DNA from: Tardiphaga alba
Lineage (GTDB): Bacteria; Pseudomonadota; Alphaproteobacteria; Rhizobiales; Xanthobacteraceae
DNA: 64,000 bases
Direction: 5' to 3'
NCBI RefSeq assembly: GCF_018279705.1
Contig: NZ_CP036498.1
Location: 372,001 to 436,000, forward strand
The notes below the pieces were generated by a model, which made no database searches, was not told the DNA's origin, and saw nothing but the letters and a program-made list of their open reading frames with translations. Positions 1 through 9,461 of the stretch are shown here, piece by piece; position 1 is the first letter of the stretch; each line of letters starts with the position of its first letter. The position numbers and the translations under genes were made by a program.

Positions 1-234
1 GATCTCGACGCGCTGTTTGACGATGCCGAGCGCGGCGCCAATGCCACCATCACCATCGATCTGCCGAACCAGGAGATCCGTGGTCCCGATGGCGGCACTG
101 TGAAATTCGAGATCGACCCGTTCCGCAAGCACTGCCTGATCAACGGTCTCGACGATATCGGCCTGACCATGGAGAAGAAGACCTCCATCGACAGCTACGA
201 AGACAAGCTGAAGGCCGAACGCGCCTGGGCGTAA
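1..234 (+). CDS. leuD: 3-isopropylmalate dehydratase small subunit (C-terminal part)
   Basis: The frame is open from the first base and stops at TAA 232-234, so only the last 77 residues are present. They match the C-terminal swivel-domain end of LeuD, including the stretch [16 protein letters not shown] followed by a short basic tail. With the LeuC large subunit the enzyme isomerises 2- to 3-isopropylmalate in cytoplasmic leucine synthesis. leuB, the next enzyme of the pathway, lies about 5.3 kb away on the opposite strand, so the leu genes here are not one operon. The assignment rests on this fragment alone but the motif is distinctive. Confidence 0.88.
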   Translation, partial: DLDALFDDAERGANATITIDLPNQEIRGPDGGTVKFEIDPFRKHCLINGLDDIGLTMEKKTSIDSYEDKLKAERAWA

Positions 235-247
235 GCCGAGGCGCTGA

Positions 248-461
248 TGGCCTCCCTCCCTCCAGCCGCGAAGCGGCGCAGCGGGGTCCGACGGACGAAT
301 TCGTCCGTCGTAGGTGGCGCGTAGCGCCGGGTGGGGTTTCTCCCCACGTAACGTCAGAGCTTGCGGAAACACCCCGCCCGTCTCGCCGGCCCACGCGAAG
401 CAAAGCTTCGCTGGGCCGTCGATCCACCCTCCCCAGTCGCTTCGCTCCGGGGAGGGAAAAG
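248..461. repeat. intergenic repeat element, copy 1 (type A), with a perfect 20-bp palindrome
   Basis: This GC-rich stretch between leuD and the convergent lyase gene is related to 27369-27573: both begin CCTCCCTCC or TCTCCCTCC, share GCAGCGGGG and ACCCCGCCCGTCTCG, and end in a GGGGAGGG-type block. It contains the perfect palindrome GACGGACGAATTCGTCCGTC at 290-309. Short reading frames cross it but look like shadow ORFs. It fills the whole gap, with no gene seen. Confidence 0.7.
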
Positions 462-482
462 AAATAGCCCTTCTCGTTAGCT

Positions 483-1361
483 TCAGCTTCCCATTGCCGC
501 GATGGCATCGGCGATCGCAATGGTCCGCTTCGCCATTTCCGCGTGCAGGCGCTCGACCATCTTGCCATCCATCTGGATCGCGCCGCGGCTTGCATTTTCC
601 GGCTGCTCGAACGCCGCGATGATGCGGCGGGCCTGGGCGACTTCCTCGGCTGGCGGCGTGAACACCTTGTTGCTGGCTTCGATCTGCGCGGGATGGATCA
701 GTGTCTTGCCGTCGAAGCCGATGTCTCGGCCCTGTTCGGCCTCGGCGATGAAACCGTCATTGTCGTTGAAATTGCTGTAGGGGCCGTCGAGGATGTCGAG
801 GCCGTACATGCGCGCCGCCAGCACGCACTGGGTGATCATGCCGAGCATCGATGCGCGGCCCGGCATCATGCGGATGCGCGTCTCGCGGGCGATGTCGTTG
901 GGGCCCCAGACGAAGCCGGCCAGACGAATCTCGGTATCCTTCGCGCAAGCGGCGATTTCTTCCACATGCAGGATCGCACGCGCGGTCTCGATCATCGCCC
1001 AGACCTTGATCGACGCGTCGGCATTGAGATCGCTGAGACGATCGGCCACCGCATTGAGATCCTCGACGCTGGAGACCTTCGGCACCAGAATGCCGTCGGG
1101 CTTGGCCTTGGCGGCCATGGCGACGTCATCGACCCACCACGGCGAATCCAGCGCGTTGATGCGCACCAGCATTTCACGCTTGCCGAAGCCGCCTTTGCCG
1201 AGCGCTTCGGCGATGGCGTCGCGCGCGGTGCCCTTGGAATCCGGCGCCACCGCATCTTCGAGGTCGAGAATGATGCCATCGGCGGCGACCGTGCGCGCCT
1301 TTTCCAGCGCACGCGGATTGGAGCCTGGCATGAACAAATGGCTGCGGCGCGGGCGTGTCAT
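483..1361 (-). CDS. HpcH/HpaI aldolase / citrate lyase beta-like (CitE, malyl-CoA lyase family) protein
   Basis: The 292-residue protein has the TIM-barrel lyase signatures of the CitE / malyl-CoA lyase family: RSHLFMPGSNPR at the N-terminus, LDLEDAV at 32-38 (acidic Mg2+ region), VRINA near 66-70, MIETARAI with Glu125, and GPNDIARE with Asp156. FDGKTLIHPAQI near 220 is also typical. Members cleave or condense acyl-CoA esters such as malyl-, beta-methylmalyl- or citramalyl-CoA with Mg2+. The exact substrate cannot be read from sequence. It stands alone, convergent with leuD and divergent from carbonic anhydrase, and the length is normal for the family. Confidence 0.82.
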   Translation of the reverse strand: MTRPRRSHLFMPGSNPRALEKARTVAADGIILDLEDAVAPDSKGTARDAIAEALGKGGFGKREMLVRINALDSPWWVDDVAMAAKAKPDGILVPKVSSVEDLNAVADRLSDLNADASIKVWAMIETARAILHVEEIAACAKDTEIRLAGFVWGPNDIARETRIRMMPGRASMLGMITQCVLAARMYGLDILDGPYSNFNDNDGFIAEAEQGRDIGFDGKTLIHPAQIEASNKVFTPPAEEVAQARRIIAAFEQPENASRGAIQMDGKMVERLHAEMAKRTIAIADAIAAMGS

Positions 1362-1489
1362 GGCGTCATTTCCTCAGGATAGGTGTCTGCTTATGGGTTC
1401 CATTCCGAACTAGCATCTTGATCCCTCACCCGGAAGGCTTGTTCGCGCCTGCGACCTATGGTTATCCGTGTGGACCCACGAGGCACATC

Positions 1490-2146
1490 ATGACCGCAAC
1501 ATTCCCGCAGCAACTCATCACCGGCTACCAGACCTTCTCGTCGGAGCGTCTGCCGACCGAGCAGGCACGGTTCCGCGAATTGTCGGAGAAGGGCCAGTTC
1601 CCCGAAGTGATGGTGATCGGCTGCTGCGACTCGCGCGTGTCGCCGGAGGTCATCTTCGATGCCTCGCCGGGCGAATTGTTCGTGGTGCGCAACATCGCCA
1701 ATCTGGTGCCGCCCTATCAGCCCGACGGCAATGCGCATGGCGTCTCGGCTGCGCTGGAATATGCGGTGCAGGTGCTGAAGGTGAAGCACATCGTCATTCT
1801 CGGCCATGCGCAATGTGGCGGCATCCGCGCATTCGTCGACAAGGCCGCGCCGCTGTCACCCGGCGACTTCATCGGCCGCTGGATGTCGATGTTCACCAAG
1901 CCAGGTGAGACCGTAGAAATTCGCGATCACGAGACCATGCAGGATTTCGTCACCCGCATCGAGAAGGCCGCCGTATTCCGCAGCCTCGAAAACCTGATGA
2001 GCTTCCCCTTTGTGAAGAAGCGCGTCGATGCCGGCGATCTCTTGCTGCACGGCGCCTATTTCGGCGTCGCCATCGGCTCGCTGTCGGTGTTGGACAAGGT
2101 CGAGAAGGTGTTCAAGCCGGTGGGGCAGGCGAAGTCGGCGGGGTGA
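1490..2146 (+). CDS. beta-class carbonic anhydrase
   Basis: The 218-residue protein interconverts CO2 and bicarbonate using a zinc ion. It has the CxDxR zinc/dyad motif (Cys45, Asp47, Arg49, in GCCDSRVSP) and the second zinc pair His106-x2-Cys109 in HAQCGG. The ATG at 1490 was chosen because the 45 residues upstream in the same frame are not family-like and the family starts just before the helix containing QLITGYQTF. It has no signal peptide, so it is probably cytoplasmic. It ends one base before the stop of the convergent YqhA-like gene. Confidence 0.9.
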   Translation: MTATFPQQLITGYQTFSSERLPTEQARFRELSEKGQFPEVMVIGCCDSRVSPEVIFDASPGELFVVRNIANLVPPYQPDGNAHGVSAALEYAVQVLKVKHIVILGHAQCGGIRAFVDKAAPLSPGDFIGRWMSMFTKPGETVEIRDHETMQDFVTRIEKAAVFRSLENLMSFPFVKKRVDAGDLLLHGAYFGVAIGSLSVLDKVEKVFKPVGQAKSAG

Positions 2147-2737
2147 TCAACGCTTCTTGTTGTCCGCCTTGCCGTCGTGATCGTCGGTGTTCCAGCGATC
2201 CGACAGCGCCAGCAGCAGCGCTGACACCACGAACAGCAGATGGATGCCGGCGAGCCAGCCGAGCTTCTGCGGCTCGAATACGCCATCCATGTTCATGAAG
2301 GCCTTCAACACCTGAATCGCCGAGATGGCGACGATGGAGGCCAGCAGTTTCTGCTTCAGTCCAGCGAAGTCGACCTTGGTCATCCATTCCGGCCAGTCCG
2401 GATGGTTGCGCGGATCGATGCGCGAGACGAAATTCTCGTAGCCGGAAAACACCACGATCAGGATCAGGTTGCCGGTCAGCGACAGGTCGATCAGGCTGAG
2501 CACGCCGAGGATCGTGTCGGTCTCTTTGGCGGTCGGGGTGTGAACGACGAATTCGACGAGCGAGACGACGAATTTATAGAGCAGTGCGACGAGCGCGATG
2601 ACGAGGCCGAGATAGAACGGCGCCATCAGCCAGCGGCTGTTGAACAGCACATGCTCGATGATCAGCTCGATCCCCTTGAGAACGGGGTGCTGATGACGCG
2701 GAGCCGGTTCAGTCTTGTCTTGATCCGGCTCCGACAT
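2147..2737 (-). CDS. YqhA / UPF0114 family integral membrane protein
   Basis: This 196-residue protein has about four hydrophobic segments (near 40-65, 80-100, 130-150 and 165-185) and the family hallmarks FNSRWLMAPFY, FSGYENFVSRID and GNLILIVVFSGYE. It fits the UPF0114 family of inner-membrane proteins, whose molecular role is unknown. It lies 7 bases downstream of asd on the same strand, so the two are probably co-transcribed, although nothing in the sequence links it to amino-acid synthesis. The short charged N-terminus (about 20 residues) is longer than in some homologues. Confidence 0.82.
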   Translation of the reverse strand: MSEPDQDKTEPAPRHQHPVLKGIELIIEHVLFNSRWLMAPFYLGLVIALVALLYKFVVSLVEFVVHTPTAKETDTILGVLSLIDLSLTGNLILIVVFSGYENFVSRIDPRNHPDWPEWMTKVDFAGLKQKLLASIVAISAIQVLKAFMNMDGVFEPQKLGWLAGIHLLFVVSALLLALSDRWNTDDHDGKADNKKR

Positions 2738-2744
2738 CGTTTGG

Positions 2745-3779
2745 TTACGCCGCTTTCTTCTTCGCGGTGATCAGCTTGCGATTGATCAGGCATTCCGCGA
2801 TCTGCACGGCATTGAGCGCCGCACCCTTGCGCAGATTGTCCGAGACGCACCAGAAAGCGAGACCGTTCTCCACCGTCGCATCCTCGCGGATACGGCTGAT
2901 GTAAGTCGCGTCTTCGCCAGCCGCTTCATAGGGCGTGACGTAGCCGCCGGGTTCGCGCTTGTCGATCACGAGGCAACCCGGCGCATTGCGTAGGATATCG
3001 CGGGCTTCGTCGGCCGAGATCGGATGCTCGAATTCGACATTGACCGCTTCCGAGTGGCTGACAAACACCGGAATGCGCACGGCCGTCGCGGAAAGTTTGA
3101 TCTTGGGATCAAGAATCTTCTTGGTCTCCGCCATCATCTTCCACTCTTCCTTCGTGTAGCCATCCTCCATGAAGACATCGATATGGGGGATCGCATTGAA
3201 GGCGATGCGCTTCGGGAATTTGTTATTCACGATCTCGCTGTTGGTGTAGACGGCCTTGGTCTGCGCGAACAACTCGTCCATCGCATCCTTGCCGGCGCCC
3301 GACACCGACTGATAGGTCGCCACGACGACGCGCTTGATGGTCGCCTTGTCATGCAGCGGCTTCAGCGCCACCACGAGCTGCGCCGTCGAGCAGTTCGGGT
3401 TTGCGATGATCATCTTCTTGCGGAAGCCATCGACCGCAGCCGCGTTCACTTCCGGCACGACCAGCGGCACGTCGGGATCCATGCGCCAGGTCGACGAATT
3501 GTCGATGACGACGGCACCGGCAGCGCCGATCTTCGGCGACCATTCCTTGGACACGGCTCCGCCGGCCGACATCAGGCAGATGTCGATGTCGCTGAAGTCG
3601 TAGGTCTCAAGGTCTTTGCATTTCAGGGTTTTGTCGCCGAAGGAAACCTCAACGCCCATGCTGCGGCGGGACGCAAGCGCCACGACCTCGTCAGCGGGGA
3701 ATTTACGTTCGTCCAGAATGCTGAGCATTTCACGCCCGACATTGCCGGTCGCTCCGACCAGCGCGACTTTGTAACCCAT
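2745..3779 (-). CDS. asd: aspartate-semialdehyde dehydrogenase
   Basis: The 344-residue enzyme reduces aspartyl phosphate to aspartate semialdehyde, the branch point to lysine/diaminopimelate, threonine and methionine. It shows the NADP-binding GATGNVGREML at 9-19, the catalytic cysteine Cys130 in NPNCSTAQL, and the substrate/catalytic histidine region VFVSHSEAVNVEFEHP. The C-terminal AECLINRKLI tail is typical. Its length is normal and the ATG start gives a complete Rossmann strand. It is the first gene of a probable two-gene unit with the YqhA-like membrane protein. Confidence 0.95.
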   Translation of the reverse strand: MGYKVALVGATGNVGREMLSILDERKFPADEVVALASRRSMGVEVSFGDKTLKCKDLETYDFSDIDICLMSAGGAVSKEWSPKIGAAGAVVIDNSSTWRMDPDVPLVVPEVNAAAVDGFRKKMIIANPNCSTAQLVVALKPLHDKATIKRVVVATYQSVSGAGKDAMDELFAQTKAVYTNSEIVNNKFPKRIAFNAIPHIDVFMEDGYTKEEWKMMAETKKILDPKIKLSATAVRIPVFVSHSEAVNVEFEHPISADEARDILRNAPGCLVIDKREPGGYVTPYEAAGEDATYISRIREDATVENGLAFWCVSDNLRKGAALNAVQIAECLINRKLITAKKKAA

Positions 3780-3894
3780 CGTTCACTCTCCGAAGAAAAA
3801 TGCCTTCGATCCGCCGTCTGCGGAAACCGAAGCGCGAGCGCTTCTATGCGAGAAACGTCGCAAACACAACGTGGTAACCGGCCTCCGTGCATTG

Positions 3895-4695
3895 ATGCGT
3901 TCAAGACCAGCGCCCTACAACCGCGCCCGTGAATTCGATTTCCGCCCGGCGGTGTACAGCTTCGCCGACGAATGCACGGCCGTGGCAGGGCGCATGCTTG
4001 CCTATATGGGCTGTTTGGCGCTGCTTGCCATGGCCGCAGTGGCTGCCTTCAACCATCTGGAACTCGACTGGACGCCGGCTGCAGCGGTGAAGCCCGGCTG
4101 GACTGTAGCCGATCGCTCCTATCCCGCTTTCGCCGTCAGGCATCCAGATACGGCTGGAATTACAGCGGCTTATGAAATCCAGCGGCATCCCGCTGGCGGT
4201 CGCAAGGACGTGCTGCGCTGGATGGCCGAAGGGCGACCGGTGACCGAGCTCGAACTGTATCGGCTCGGTGGCGAGGCGCTGGAAGATGCCGATATCGCCG
4301 ACGTCGCTTTGCGGATGGACCCGAGCGGTCTGCGCGAAACGGTCGGCGAGGGCATCATCGACAGCAAATTCGGTCCGGTGGCGCTGTTTGGCTTCGCGGA
4401 TCGTCGGCAAGACGCCAAACGCTGCCTCGGCTTCACCCGCAGCTTCGAGGCCGCCAATCTGCGGATTTCCGGCTTCTCATGCCAAAGCGAAGGCCTGCCG
4501 GCGCGCCGTGCGGCCGTCGCCTGCATGCTCGATCGTCTCATGCTCCTGACCGCCGGGGGTGAGCCAAAACTCGCAGAACTGTTCGCCCATGCCGAATTGA
4601 AGCGAACGGGCTGCGCCAGCGGCCCGGCACTGTCCGCGGTCAGCTCGGATTGGGTCACCGGAGCGCAAAATCCGCTGTTGCGGGGCAGCCTGTGA
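3895..4695 (+). CDS. conserved hypothetical membrane-anchored protein
   Basis: I do not recognise this protein. It has one hydrophobic segment (LAYMGCLALLAMAAVAAF, about residues 35-52 from this start) followed by a soluble region of about 210 residues with a proline- and arginine-rich start and four late cysteines (Cys in KRCLGF, GFSCQ, VACML and RTGCA), which suggests an anchored extracytoplasmic domain. Candidate starts are ATG 3895, used here, and ATG 3994, which is closer to the membrane segment and preceded by AGGG. Codon use matches the neighbours. It is divergent from asd, and its function is unknown. Confidence 0.65.
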   Translation: MRSRPAPYNRAREFDFRPAVYSFADECTAVAGRMLAYMGCLALLAMAAVAAFNHLELDWTPAAAVKPGWTVADRSYPAFAVRHPDTAGITAAYEIQRHPAGGRKDVLRWMAEGRPVTELELYRLGGEALEDADIADVALRMDPSGLRETVGEGIIDSKFGPVALFGFADRRQDAKRCLGFTRSFEAANLRISGFSCQSEGLPARRAAVACMLDRLMLLTAGGEPKLAELFAHAELKRTGCASGPALSAVSSDWVTGAQNPLLRGSL

Positions 4696-4878
4696 CAGCG
4701 CGGCGACCAAGACCTTGGCAAGGCCTTGGGAATGCATGCAACATTCGGCCACACCGCGCATTATTCTCCCAAGGTGTGGCCGGTTAGACCTTGTAGGGCT
4801 GCCACCCGGCCAGCTAAATTGCCGGGAACTCGGAAATTGCGATTCTTGCGACAAGAATCAGACTGCCAAGAGGACTCG

Positions 4879-5283
4879 ATGACCTTGAAATTCTCCGCCG
4901 CCAAACTGACCGGTGCACTGCTCGCGGCGGCTGCCGTCATCACCATCGGCGTCGCCACCCCGGCCGATGCCCAGACCCAGACCAAGAAGCGCAAGCAGGT
5001 CACCGTCGATAGCGGCCGCTACAATTACGGCCCGCGTGGCCCCAACGTGTCGTATCAGCAGGGTCCGCGCACCCGCGTCTACGTCTCGCGCCGCTCGTGG
5101 CTCGATGCCGGCACCGAAGTGCTGCCCGGCGACCGCAAGTTCACGGATTATGCCTATCCGCCCGGCCCGTCTTTCGGCACGCAGAACCTGAACCGCCCGA
5201 TCGACCGTCAGCCGCTGTATAGCGATTACGATCTCGGCGGCTACCCGAACCGCATTCCGCTGCCGCCATACTCGTATTACTGA
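4879..5283 (+). CDS. small secreted protein of unknown function
   Basis: The 134-residue protein has a clear Sec signal peptide (LTGALLAAAAVITIGVA, cleavage likely after PADA-Q near residue 33), followed by a Tyr-, Pro- and Arg-rich mature part with VTVDSGRYNYGPRGP and a C-terminal PPYSYY. An AAGAGGA ribosome-binding site lies just upstream of ATG 4879. There is no known catalytic motif; similar short periplasmic proteins are frequent in Bradyrhizobium relatives. It is monocistronic and is followed by a strong terminator at 5310-5340. Confidence 0.72.
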   Translation: MTLKFSAAKLTGALLAAAAVITIGVATPADAQTQTKKRKQVTVDSGRYNYGPRGPNVSYQQGPRTRVYVSRRSWLDAGTEVLPGDRKFTDYAYPPGPSFGTQNLNRPIDRQPLYSDYDLGGYPNRIPLPPYSYY

Positions 5284-5309
5284 GACCGGCGCGTCAGCCA
5301 TACCTACGA

Positions 5310-5340
5310 AAATGCCCGGCTCGCGCCGGGCATTTTTTGT
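5310..5340 (+). terminator. rho-independent terminator
   Basis: A 9-bp GC-rich stem (ATGCCCGGC ... GCCGGGCAT) with a TCGC loop is followed at once by a run of six T. It lies 27 bases after the stop of the small secreted protein. Confidence 0.88.
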
Positions 5341-5362
5341 TGTTGGCGAACCACAAACTCTA

Positions 5363-5475
5363 CCGTCATCCTGAGGTGCGAGCTCTTGCGAGCCTCGAAG
5401 GATGCATGTTCCGCGCCCGCGCCCGCGGCCATCCTTCGAGGCCGTCGCAAGTGCGACGGCGCCTCAGGATGACGG
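5363..5475. repeat. intergenic inverted repeat, type C copy 1
   Basis: The ends are inverted copies of each other: CCGTCATCCTGAGGTGCGAG on the left and GCCTCAGGATGACGG on the right, with a second inner pair (CCTCGAAGGATG ... CATCCTTCGAGG). The whole can fold into one long hairpin between the secreted-protein gene and leuB. A diverged relative is at 11967-12076. Confidence 0.8.
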
Positions 5476-5493
5476 CGGAGTTAAGCTGCGGTC

Positions 5494-6606
5494 TTACTTG
5501 TGAAGCGCCTGGAGCTCCGCGAGCACCGCTTCGCCCATCTGCGCCGTCGAGATGATCGTTGCACCTTCCGACTTCAGGTCGGCCGTGCGCAGGCCCTTGG
5601 CGAGCACGGCGGCGATCGCCTGGTCGACCTTGTCGGCGAGGTCGCCGAGATCGAGCGAATAGCGCAGCGCCATGCCGAAGGAGGCGATCATCGCCAGCGG
5701 ATTGGCCTTGCCCTGGCCTGCAATGTCAGGCGCCGAACCATGCACCGGCTCATACATCGCCTTGCGCTTGCCGGTCTTGGCATCGACCTCGCCGAGCGAA
5801 GCCGACGGCAGCATGCCGAGCGAGCCGGTGAGCATCGCAGCGATATCCGACAGCATGTCACCGAACAGGTTGTCGGTGACGATGACGTCGAACTGCTTCG
5901 GCCACTTCACCAGATTCATGCCACCGGAATCGGCGAGCTGGTGATCCAGCGTCACGTCCTTGTATTCGCGGCCATGCACCTGCGTGACGACTTCGTTCCA
6001 CAGCACGCCGGACTTCATGACGTTGCGCTTCTCCATCGACGTCACTTTGTTCTGGCGCTTCTTGGCCAGATCGAAGGCGACGCGGGCGATGCGCTCGATC
6101 TCATAGGTGTCGTAGACCTGGGTATCGATGGCGCGCTTCTGCCCGTTGCCGAGATCGGTGATTGTCTTCGGTTCGCCGAAATAGACGCCGCCGGTGAGCT
6201 CGCGCACGATCATGATGTCGAGGCCTTCGACCACGTCGCGCTTCAGGCTCGAGGAGTCGGCGAGCGCGGGATAGCAGACCGCCGGGCGCAGATTGGCGAA
6301 CAGGCCGAGGTCCTTGCGCAGGCGCAGGAGGCCGGCTTCCGGGCGGTTCTCGTAAGCCACGCCATCCCATTTCGGGCCGCCGATGGCGCCGAAGATGATG
6401 GCGTCGGCCGCATCGGCCTTGGCCATGGTGGCATCGGTGATCGGCACGCCGTCGGCGTCGATGGACGCGCCGCCGACAAGGCCGGTCTCGGTGTCGAATT
6501 TGGCGACGCCCTCGGCATTGAGCCAGTCGATCAGGCGCATCACCTCCGCCATCACTTCCGGGCCGATACCGTCGCCGGGGAGAACCAGCAATTTATGCGT
6601 CGCCAT
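5494..6606 (-). CDS. leuB: 3-isopropylmalate dehydrogenase
   Basis: The 370-residue enzyme oxidatively decarboxylates 3-isopropylmalate with NAD in leucine synthesis. It has the start [16 protein letters not shown], the substrate arginines in [16 protein letters not shown], the [13 protein letters not shown] segment carrying the catalytic lysine region, the metal-binding [20 protein letters not shown], and [18 protein letters not shown] for NAD binding. Length is normal. It is transcribed alone, away from the leuD fragment, with a repeat element just beyond its stop. Confidence 0.96.
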   Translation of the reverse strand: MATHKLLVLPGDGIGPEVMAEVMRLIDWLNAEGVAKFDTETGLVGGASIDADGVPITDATMAKADAADAIIFGAIGGPKWDGVAYENRPEAGLLRLRKDLGLFANLRPAVCYPALADSSSLKRDVVEGLDIMIVRELTGGVYFGEPKTITDLGNGQKRAIDTQVYDTYEIERIARVAFDLAKKRQNKVTSMEKRNVMKSGVLWNEVVTQVHGREYKDVTLDHQLADSGGMNLVKWPKQFDVIVTDNLFGDMLSDIAAMLTGSLGMLPSASLGEVDAKTGKRKAMYEPVHGSAPDIAGQGKANPLAMIASFGMALRYSLDLGDLADKVDQAIAAVLAKGLRTADLKSEGATIISTAQMGEAVLAELQALHK

Positions 6607-6743
6607 GATCGTTTCCTTCTCTAAACGCCGAATTTCGGGCGAGTGCTAAGCCGTCATTGCCATATTGGCAAGACAGCCTTGCTGCACGTGTCGATTGCAA
6701 GGCGCGCGAAAGCTGCGACAGTGCGACCGGGAGACGCCTGACT

Positions 6744-7925
6744 TTGACTGACACTTCGCTTTCGCGCCGCAATCCGGCGTTGTTAATCCTCATGCTGTCG
6801 CTGGCGCCGGCCATCGGGCTCGGCATCGGCCGTTTCGTCTATTCGCTGGTGCTGCCGGATATGCGCGACAGCCTGCAATGGTCCTATTCGGCCGCAGGCT
6901 TCATGAATACCGTCAATGCCGCCGGCTATCTGCTCGGCGCACTGGCGGCAGCAAGCCTTGGCAAACGCTATGGCCTGTTCGCGGTGCTCCAGCTCGGTAC
7001 TGTGGCATGTATTGCGTCGCTGCTGCTGTGCGGCGTCACCGCGGATTTCACGCTGCTCAGCATCGCCCGTTTCGTCACCGGGTTTGGCGCGGCGATCTCC
7101 TTCGTGGCCGGCGGCACGCTGGCGGCGACCATCGGCCTCGCATATCCGGAAAGGTCGTCCTATCTGCTCAGCCTGTTCTATGCCGGGCCCGGAATCGGCA
7201 TACTCGTGTCCGGCCTGATTGCCCCCTTCGTGCTGCAGGGCTTTGGCGCGGGCTCGTGGTGGATCGTGTGGCTGGTGATCGGCGTCGTTTCGGTGGTGAT
7301 GGGCCTGCCGCTGCTGCGAAAGCTGGTGGATGCCAGTGAAGGCACATCGACGGACGCCGCGCCCGCAGTCGCGATCCGGCCGATGTGGATTTTCCTCGTC
7401 GCCTATTTCATGTTCGGCGCCGGCTACATCGCCTACATGACCTTCATGATCGCCTATGTCCGCGATGGCGGCGGCAGTGCAGTCGCGCAGAGTGCGTTCT
7501 GGTGCGTGATCGGAGCGAGTTCATTCGCCTCGCCCTGGCTGTGGCGCGGCGTGCTGGCGCGCGGCCAGAGCGGCAGCGCGATGGCGATCATTCTCGGCAC
7601 CAATGCAGTCGGGGCGGCGATGCCGTTGCTGGGCCATTCGCCACTCGTGCTCGGCCTATCGGCTGCGGTGTTCGGCGTGTCGTTCTTCGCGGTGGTCGCG
7701 GCGACCACGGCCTTCGTACGTTTCAACTATCCGCGAGAGACGTGGCCGAAGGCCATCGCCGTGGTGACCATCGTGTTCGGTATCGGCCAGACAATGGGAC
7801 CGATCGCAGTGGGCGCGATCTCGGACGCGACCGGGAGTTTGACGTCGGCGCTGGTGGTGTCGGCAGCGACGCTGGGCGTCGGCGCGGTGTTGTCGGCGTT
7901 TCAGAAAGAACTCAGCTACCGCTGA
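6744..7925 (+). CDS. MFS transporter, YbfB/YjiJ-like
   Basis: About 393 residues with twelve predicted membrane segments and the family start LSLAPAIGLGIGRFVYSLVLPDMR, characteristic of the YbfB/YjiJ group of major facilitator proteins. The loop between helices 2 and 3 carries GKRYG, a short form of the MFS motif. I prefer the TTG at 6744, which has GGAG ten bases upstream; the frame also opens further upstream at 6657. Substrate is unknown. Its last 14 bases overlap the convergent molybdopterin oxidoreductase gene. Confidence 0.8.
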   Translation: MTDTSLSRRNPALLILMLSLAPAIGLGIGRFVYSLVLPDMRDSLQWSYSAAGFMNTVNAAGYLLGALAAASLGKRYGLFAVLQLGTVACIASLLLCGVTADFTLLSIARFVTGFGAAISFVAGGTLAATIGLAYPERSSYLLSLFYAGPGIGILVSGLIAPFVLQGFGAGSWWIVWLVIGVVSVVMGLPLLRKLVDASEGTSTDAAPAVAIRPMWIFLVAYFMFGAGYIAYMTFMIAYVRDGGGSAVAQSAFWCVIGASSFASPWLWRGVLARGQSGSAMAIILGTNAVGAAMPLLGHSPLVLGLSAAVFGVSFFAVVAATTAFVRFNYPRETWPKAIAVVTIVFGIGQTMGPIAVGAISDATGSLTSALVVSAATLGVGAVLSAFQKELSYR

Positions 7926-8694
7926 AATCATTATATCCCTGATCTTCCCAATATCCGCCCTTGTAGTCATTCGTCACTTCCAGCGACGTGACATATTTCG
8001 GGTTCTTGAAGCCGAGTTTGGTCGGCACGCGGATCTTCATGGGAAAGCCGAGCGACTGCGGCAGGATCTGGTTGTCGAACTTGAACGTCATCTGCGTCTG
8101 CGCATGCAGCGCGGTGGGCATGTCGAGCGACGACGAATAATCCTCGGCGCAGCGGAAATAGACCCACTTCGCGTTCGTGTCGGCGCCGATCAGCTTGAGG
8201 AAGTCGCGCAGTGGTGTGCCCTGCCACGAGCCGATGGCGCTCCAGCCTTCGACACAGATATGGCGCGTGATCTGCGAAACTTCCGGCAGCTTGTGCAGCT
8301 CCGCGAGCGTCCATGATTTTGTGTTATCGACGAGGCCCGAAACTTCCAGCTTCCAGTCGTTGCCATCGATCTGTGGCGCCTCGTCTTCCGAATAGAACCC
8401 GTTGAACGGAAACGGGCGGCGGACGTCCTTTTCCGAATAAGTCGGCGCCAGCACATTCGGATTGAAGATCTTGGCCTGCACCATGTCGTTGAACTTGGAG
8501 ATATGGGTCAGCAGATTGTCGGCCGAGAGGCTGTCCGAGACATTGCAGCCGGTCAGCAGCGTCAGCGCACCGAAGCTTGCGCCCGATGCAATGAAGCGGC
8601 GGCGCGACAAATCAGGCATCAGCTTGGTGGCGTCCTTCACCAGCAACTGCTTATCGACGCCGGGAATGATGAGCGAGCGCATTTTCTTCAACAT
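7912..8694 (-). CDS. Tat-exported molybdopterin-dependent oxidoreductase (YedY/MsrP-like, sulfite-oxidase fold)
   Basis: This 260-residue protein has a twin-arginine signal (LSRRRFIASGASFGALTLLTGC, about residues 29-50; a lipobox-like LLTGC follows). The molybdenum-cofactor domain includes the conserved cysteine in RHICVEGWSAIGSWQGTPL, the strand SGLVDNTKSWTLAEL and the C-terminal KNPKYVTSLEVTNDYKGGYWEDQGY. The fold is that of MsrP/YedY, which reduces protein methionine sulfoxide in the periplasm, but this subgroup may act on another substrate. The cytochrome b gene lies directly upstream in the same operon, the usual MsrP-MsrQ-like pairing, though the cytochrome is of a different type. Confidence 0.85.
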   Translation of the reverse strand: MLKKMRSLIIPGVDKQLLVKDATKLMPDLSRRRFIASGASFGALTLLTGCNVSDSLSADNLLTHISKFNDMVQAKIFNPNVLAPTYSEKDVRRPFPFNGFYSEDEAPQIDGNDWKLEVSGLVDNTKSWTLAELHKLPEVSQITRHICVEGWSAIGSWQGTPLRDFLKLIGADTNAKWVYFRCAEDYSSSLDMPTALHAQTQMTFKFDNQILPQSLGFPMKIRVPTKLGFKNPKYVTSLEVTNDYKGGYWEDQGYNDFSGS

Positions 8695-8704
8695 GACAGG
8701 CTCC

Positions 8705-9343
8705 TCAGCGTCCGATGATCATCGCGCGCAAGCTCTTCGGCACGATTAGCGCCAGCGCCACATGGATGACGAGAAAGCCGACAATGGAAGCCATCATCAC
8801 GAAATGCACATAGCGCGCTGCATCATAACCGCCGAAGATTGCGGTGAGATACTGGAACTGGACCGGCTTCCAGATCGCGAGACCGGACAGCACGATGAGG
8901 ACGCCGACGATGAGGATGCCGGCATAGAGCAGCTTCTGCACCTGGTTATAGGTGGAGAGATCGGCATGCGAGAGCTTGCCGGTCAGCGCGGCCTTGGTGT
9001 CGCCGATCACGCCCGACGCGGAGATCGGCAACAGCTTGCGGCGAAAGCGGCCGGTCACGATGCCGAGCGTGACATAGAGCAGGCCGTTGATCACCAGCAG
9101 CCACATGCCGGCGAGATGCCACATGATGCCGCCGCCAAGCCAGCCGCCAAGCGTGACGCTGGGCGGGAACACGAAGCCGAACAGCGGCGAGGCATTATAG
9201 ATCTGCCAGCCCGACATGATCATGATCACCATGGCGATCGCATTGATCCAATGCAGCACGCGCACCCATGCGGGTTGGATGACTTTCGAGGTGATGCGTT
9301 TGGGTGGCGCCGTGCGATCGGCGTCGGCAATGATGCTCGACAT
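8705..9343 (-). CDS. cytochrome b561-type membrane subunit, partner of the molybdopterin enzyme
   Basis: The 212-residue protein has four or five membrane helices, with histidines placed to bind haem b (VRVLHWINAIAM near residue 30, MWHLAGMWLLV near 85-95, ARYVHFVMM near 165 and FLVIHVALALI near 180). It fits the cytochrome b561 / Ni-Fe-hydrogenase-type b family that feeds quinol electrons to periplasmic molybdenum enzymes. ATG 9343 is preferred over one six codons earlier because AAGGA lies seven bases before it. It precedes the Tat-exported partner by 10 bases. Confidence 0.85.
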   Translation of the reverse strand: MSSIIADADRTAPPKRITSKVIQPAWVRVLHWINAIAMVIMIMSGWQIYNASPLFGFVFPPSVTLGGWLGGGIMWHLAGMWLLVINGLLYVTLGIVTGRFRRKLLPISASGVIGDTKAALTGKLSHADLSTYNQVQKLLYAGILIVGVLIVLSGLAIWKPVQFQYLTAIFGGYDAARYVHFVMMASIVGFLVIHVALALIVPKSLRAMIIGR

Positions 9344-9461
9344 GGTTTGGTCCTTCGGCACAATCCGTGGTCTTTGCCTCTCACAGCCTTACGGGCTGAA
9401 GCGGTGTTCGTTACAACTGCTCGCATAAACCAATTGCCGAGGCCATTAATCCGTCCGATCA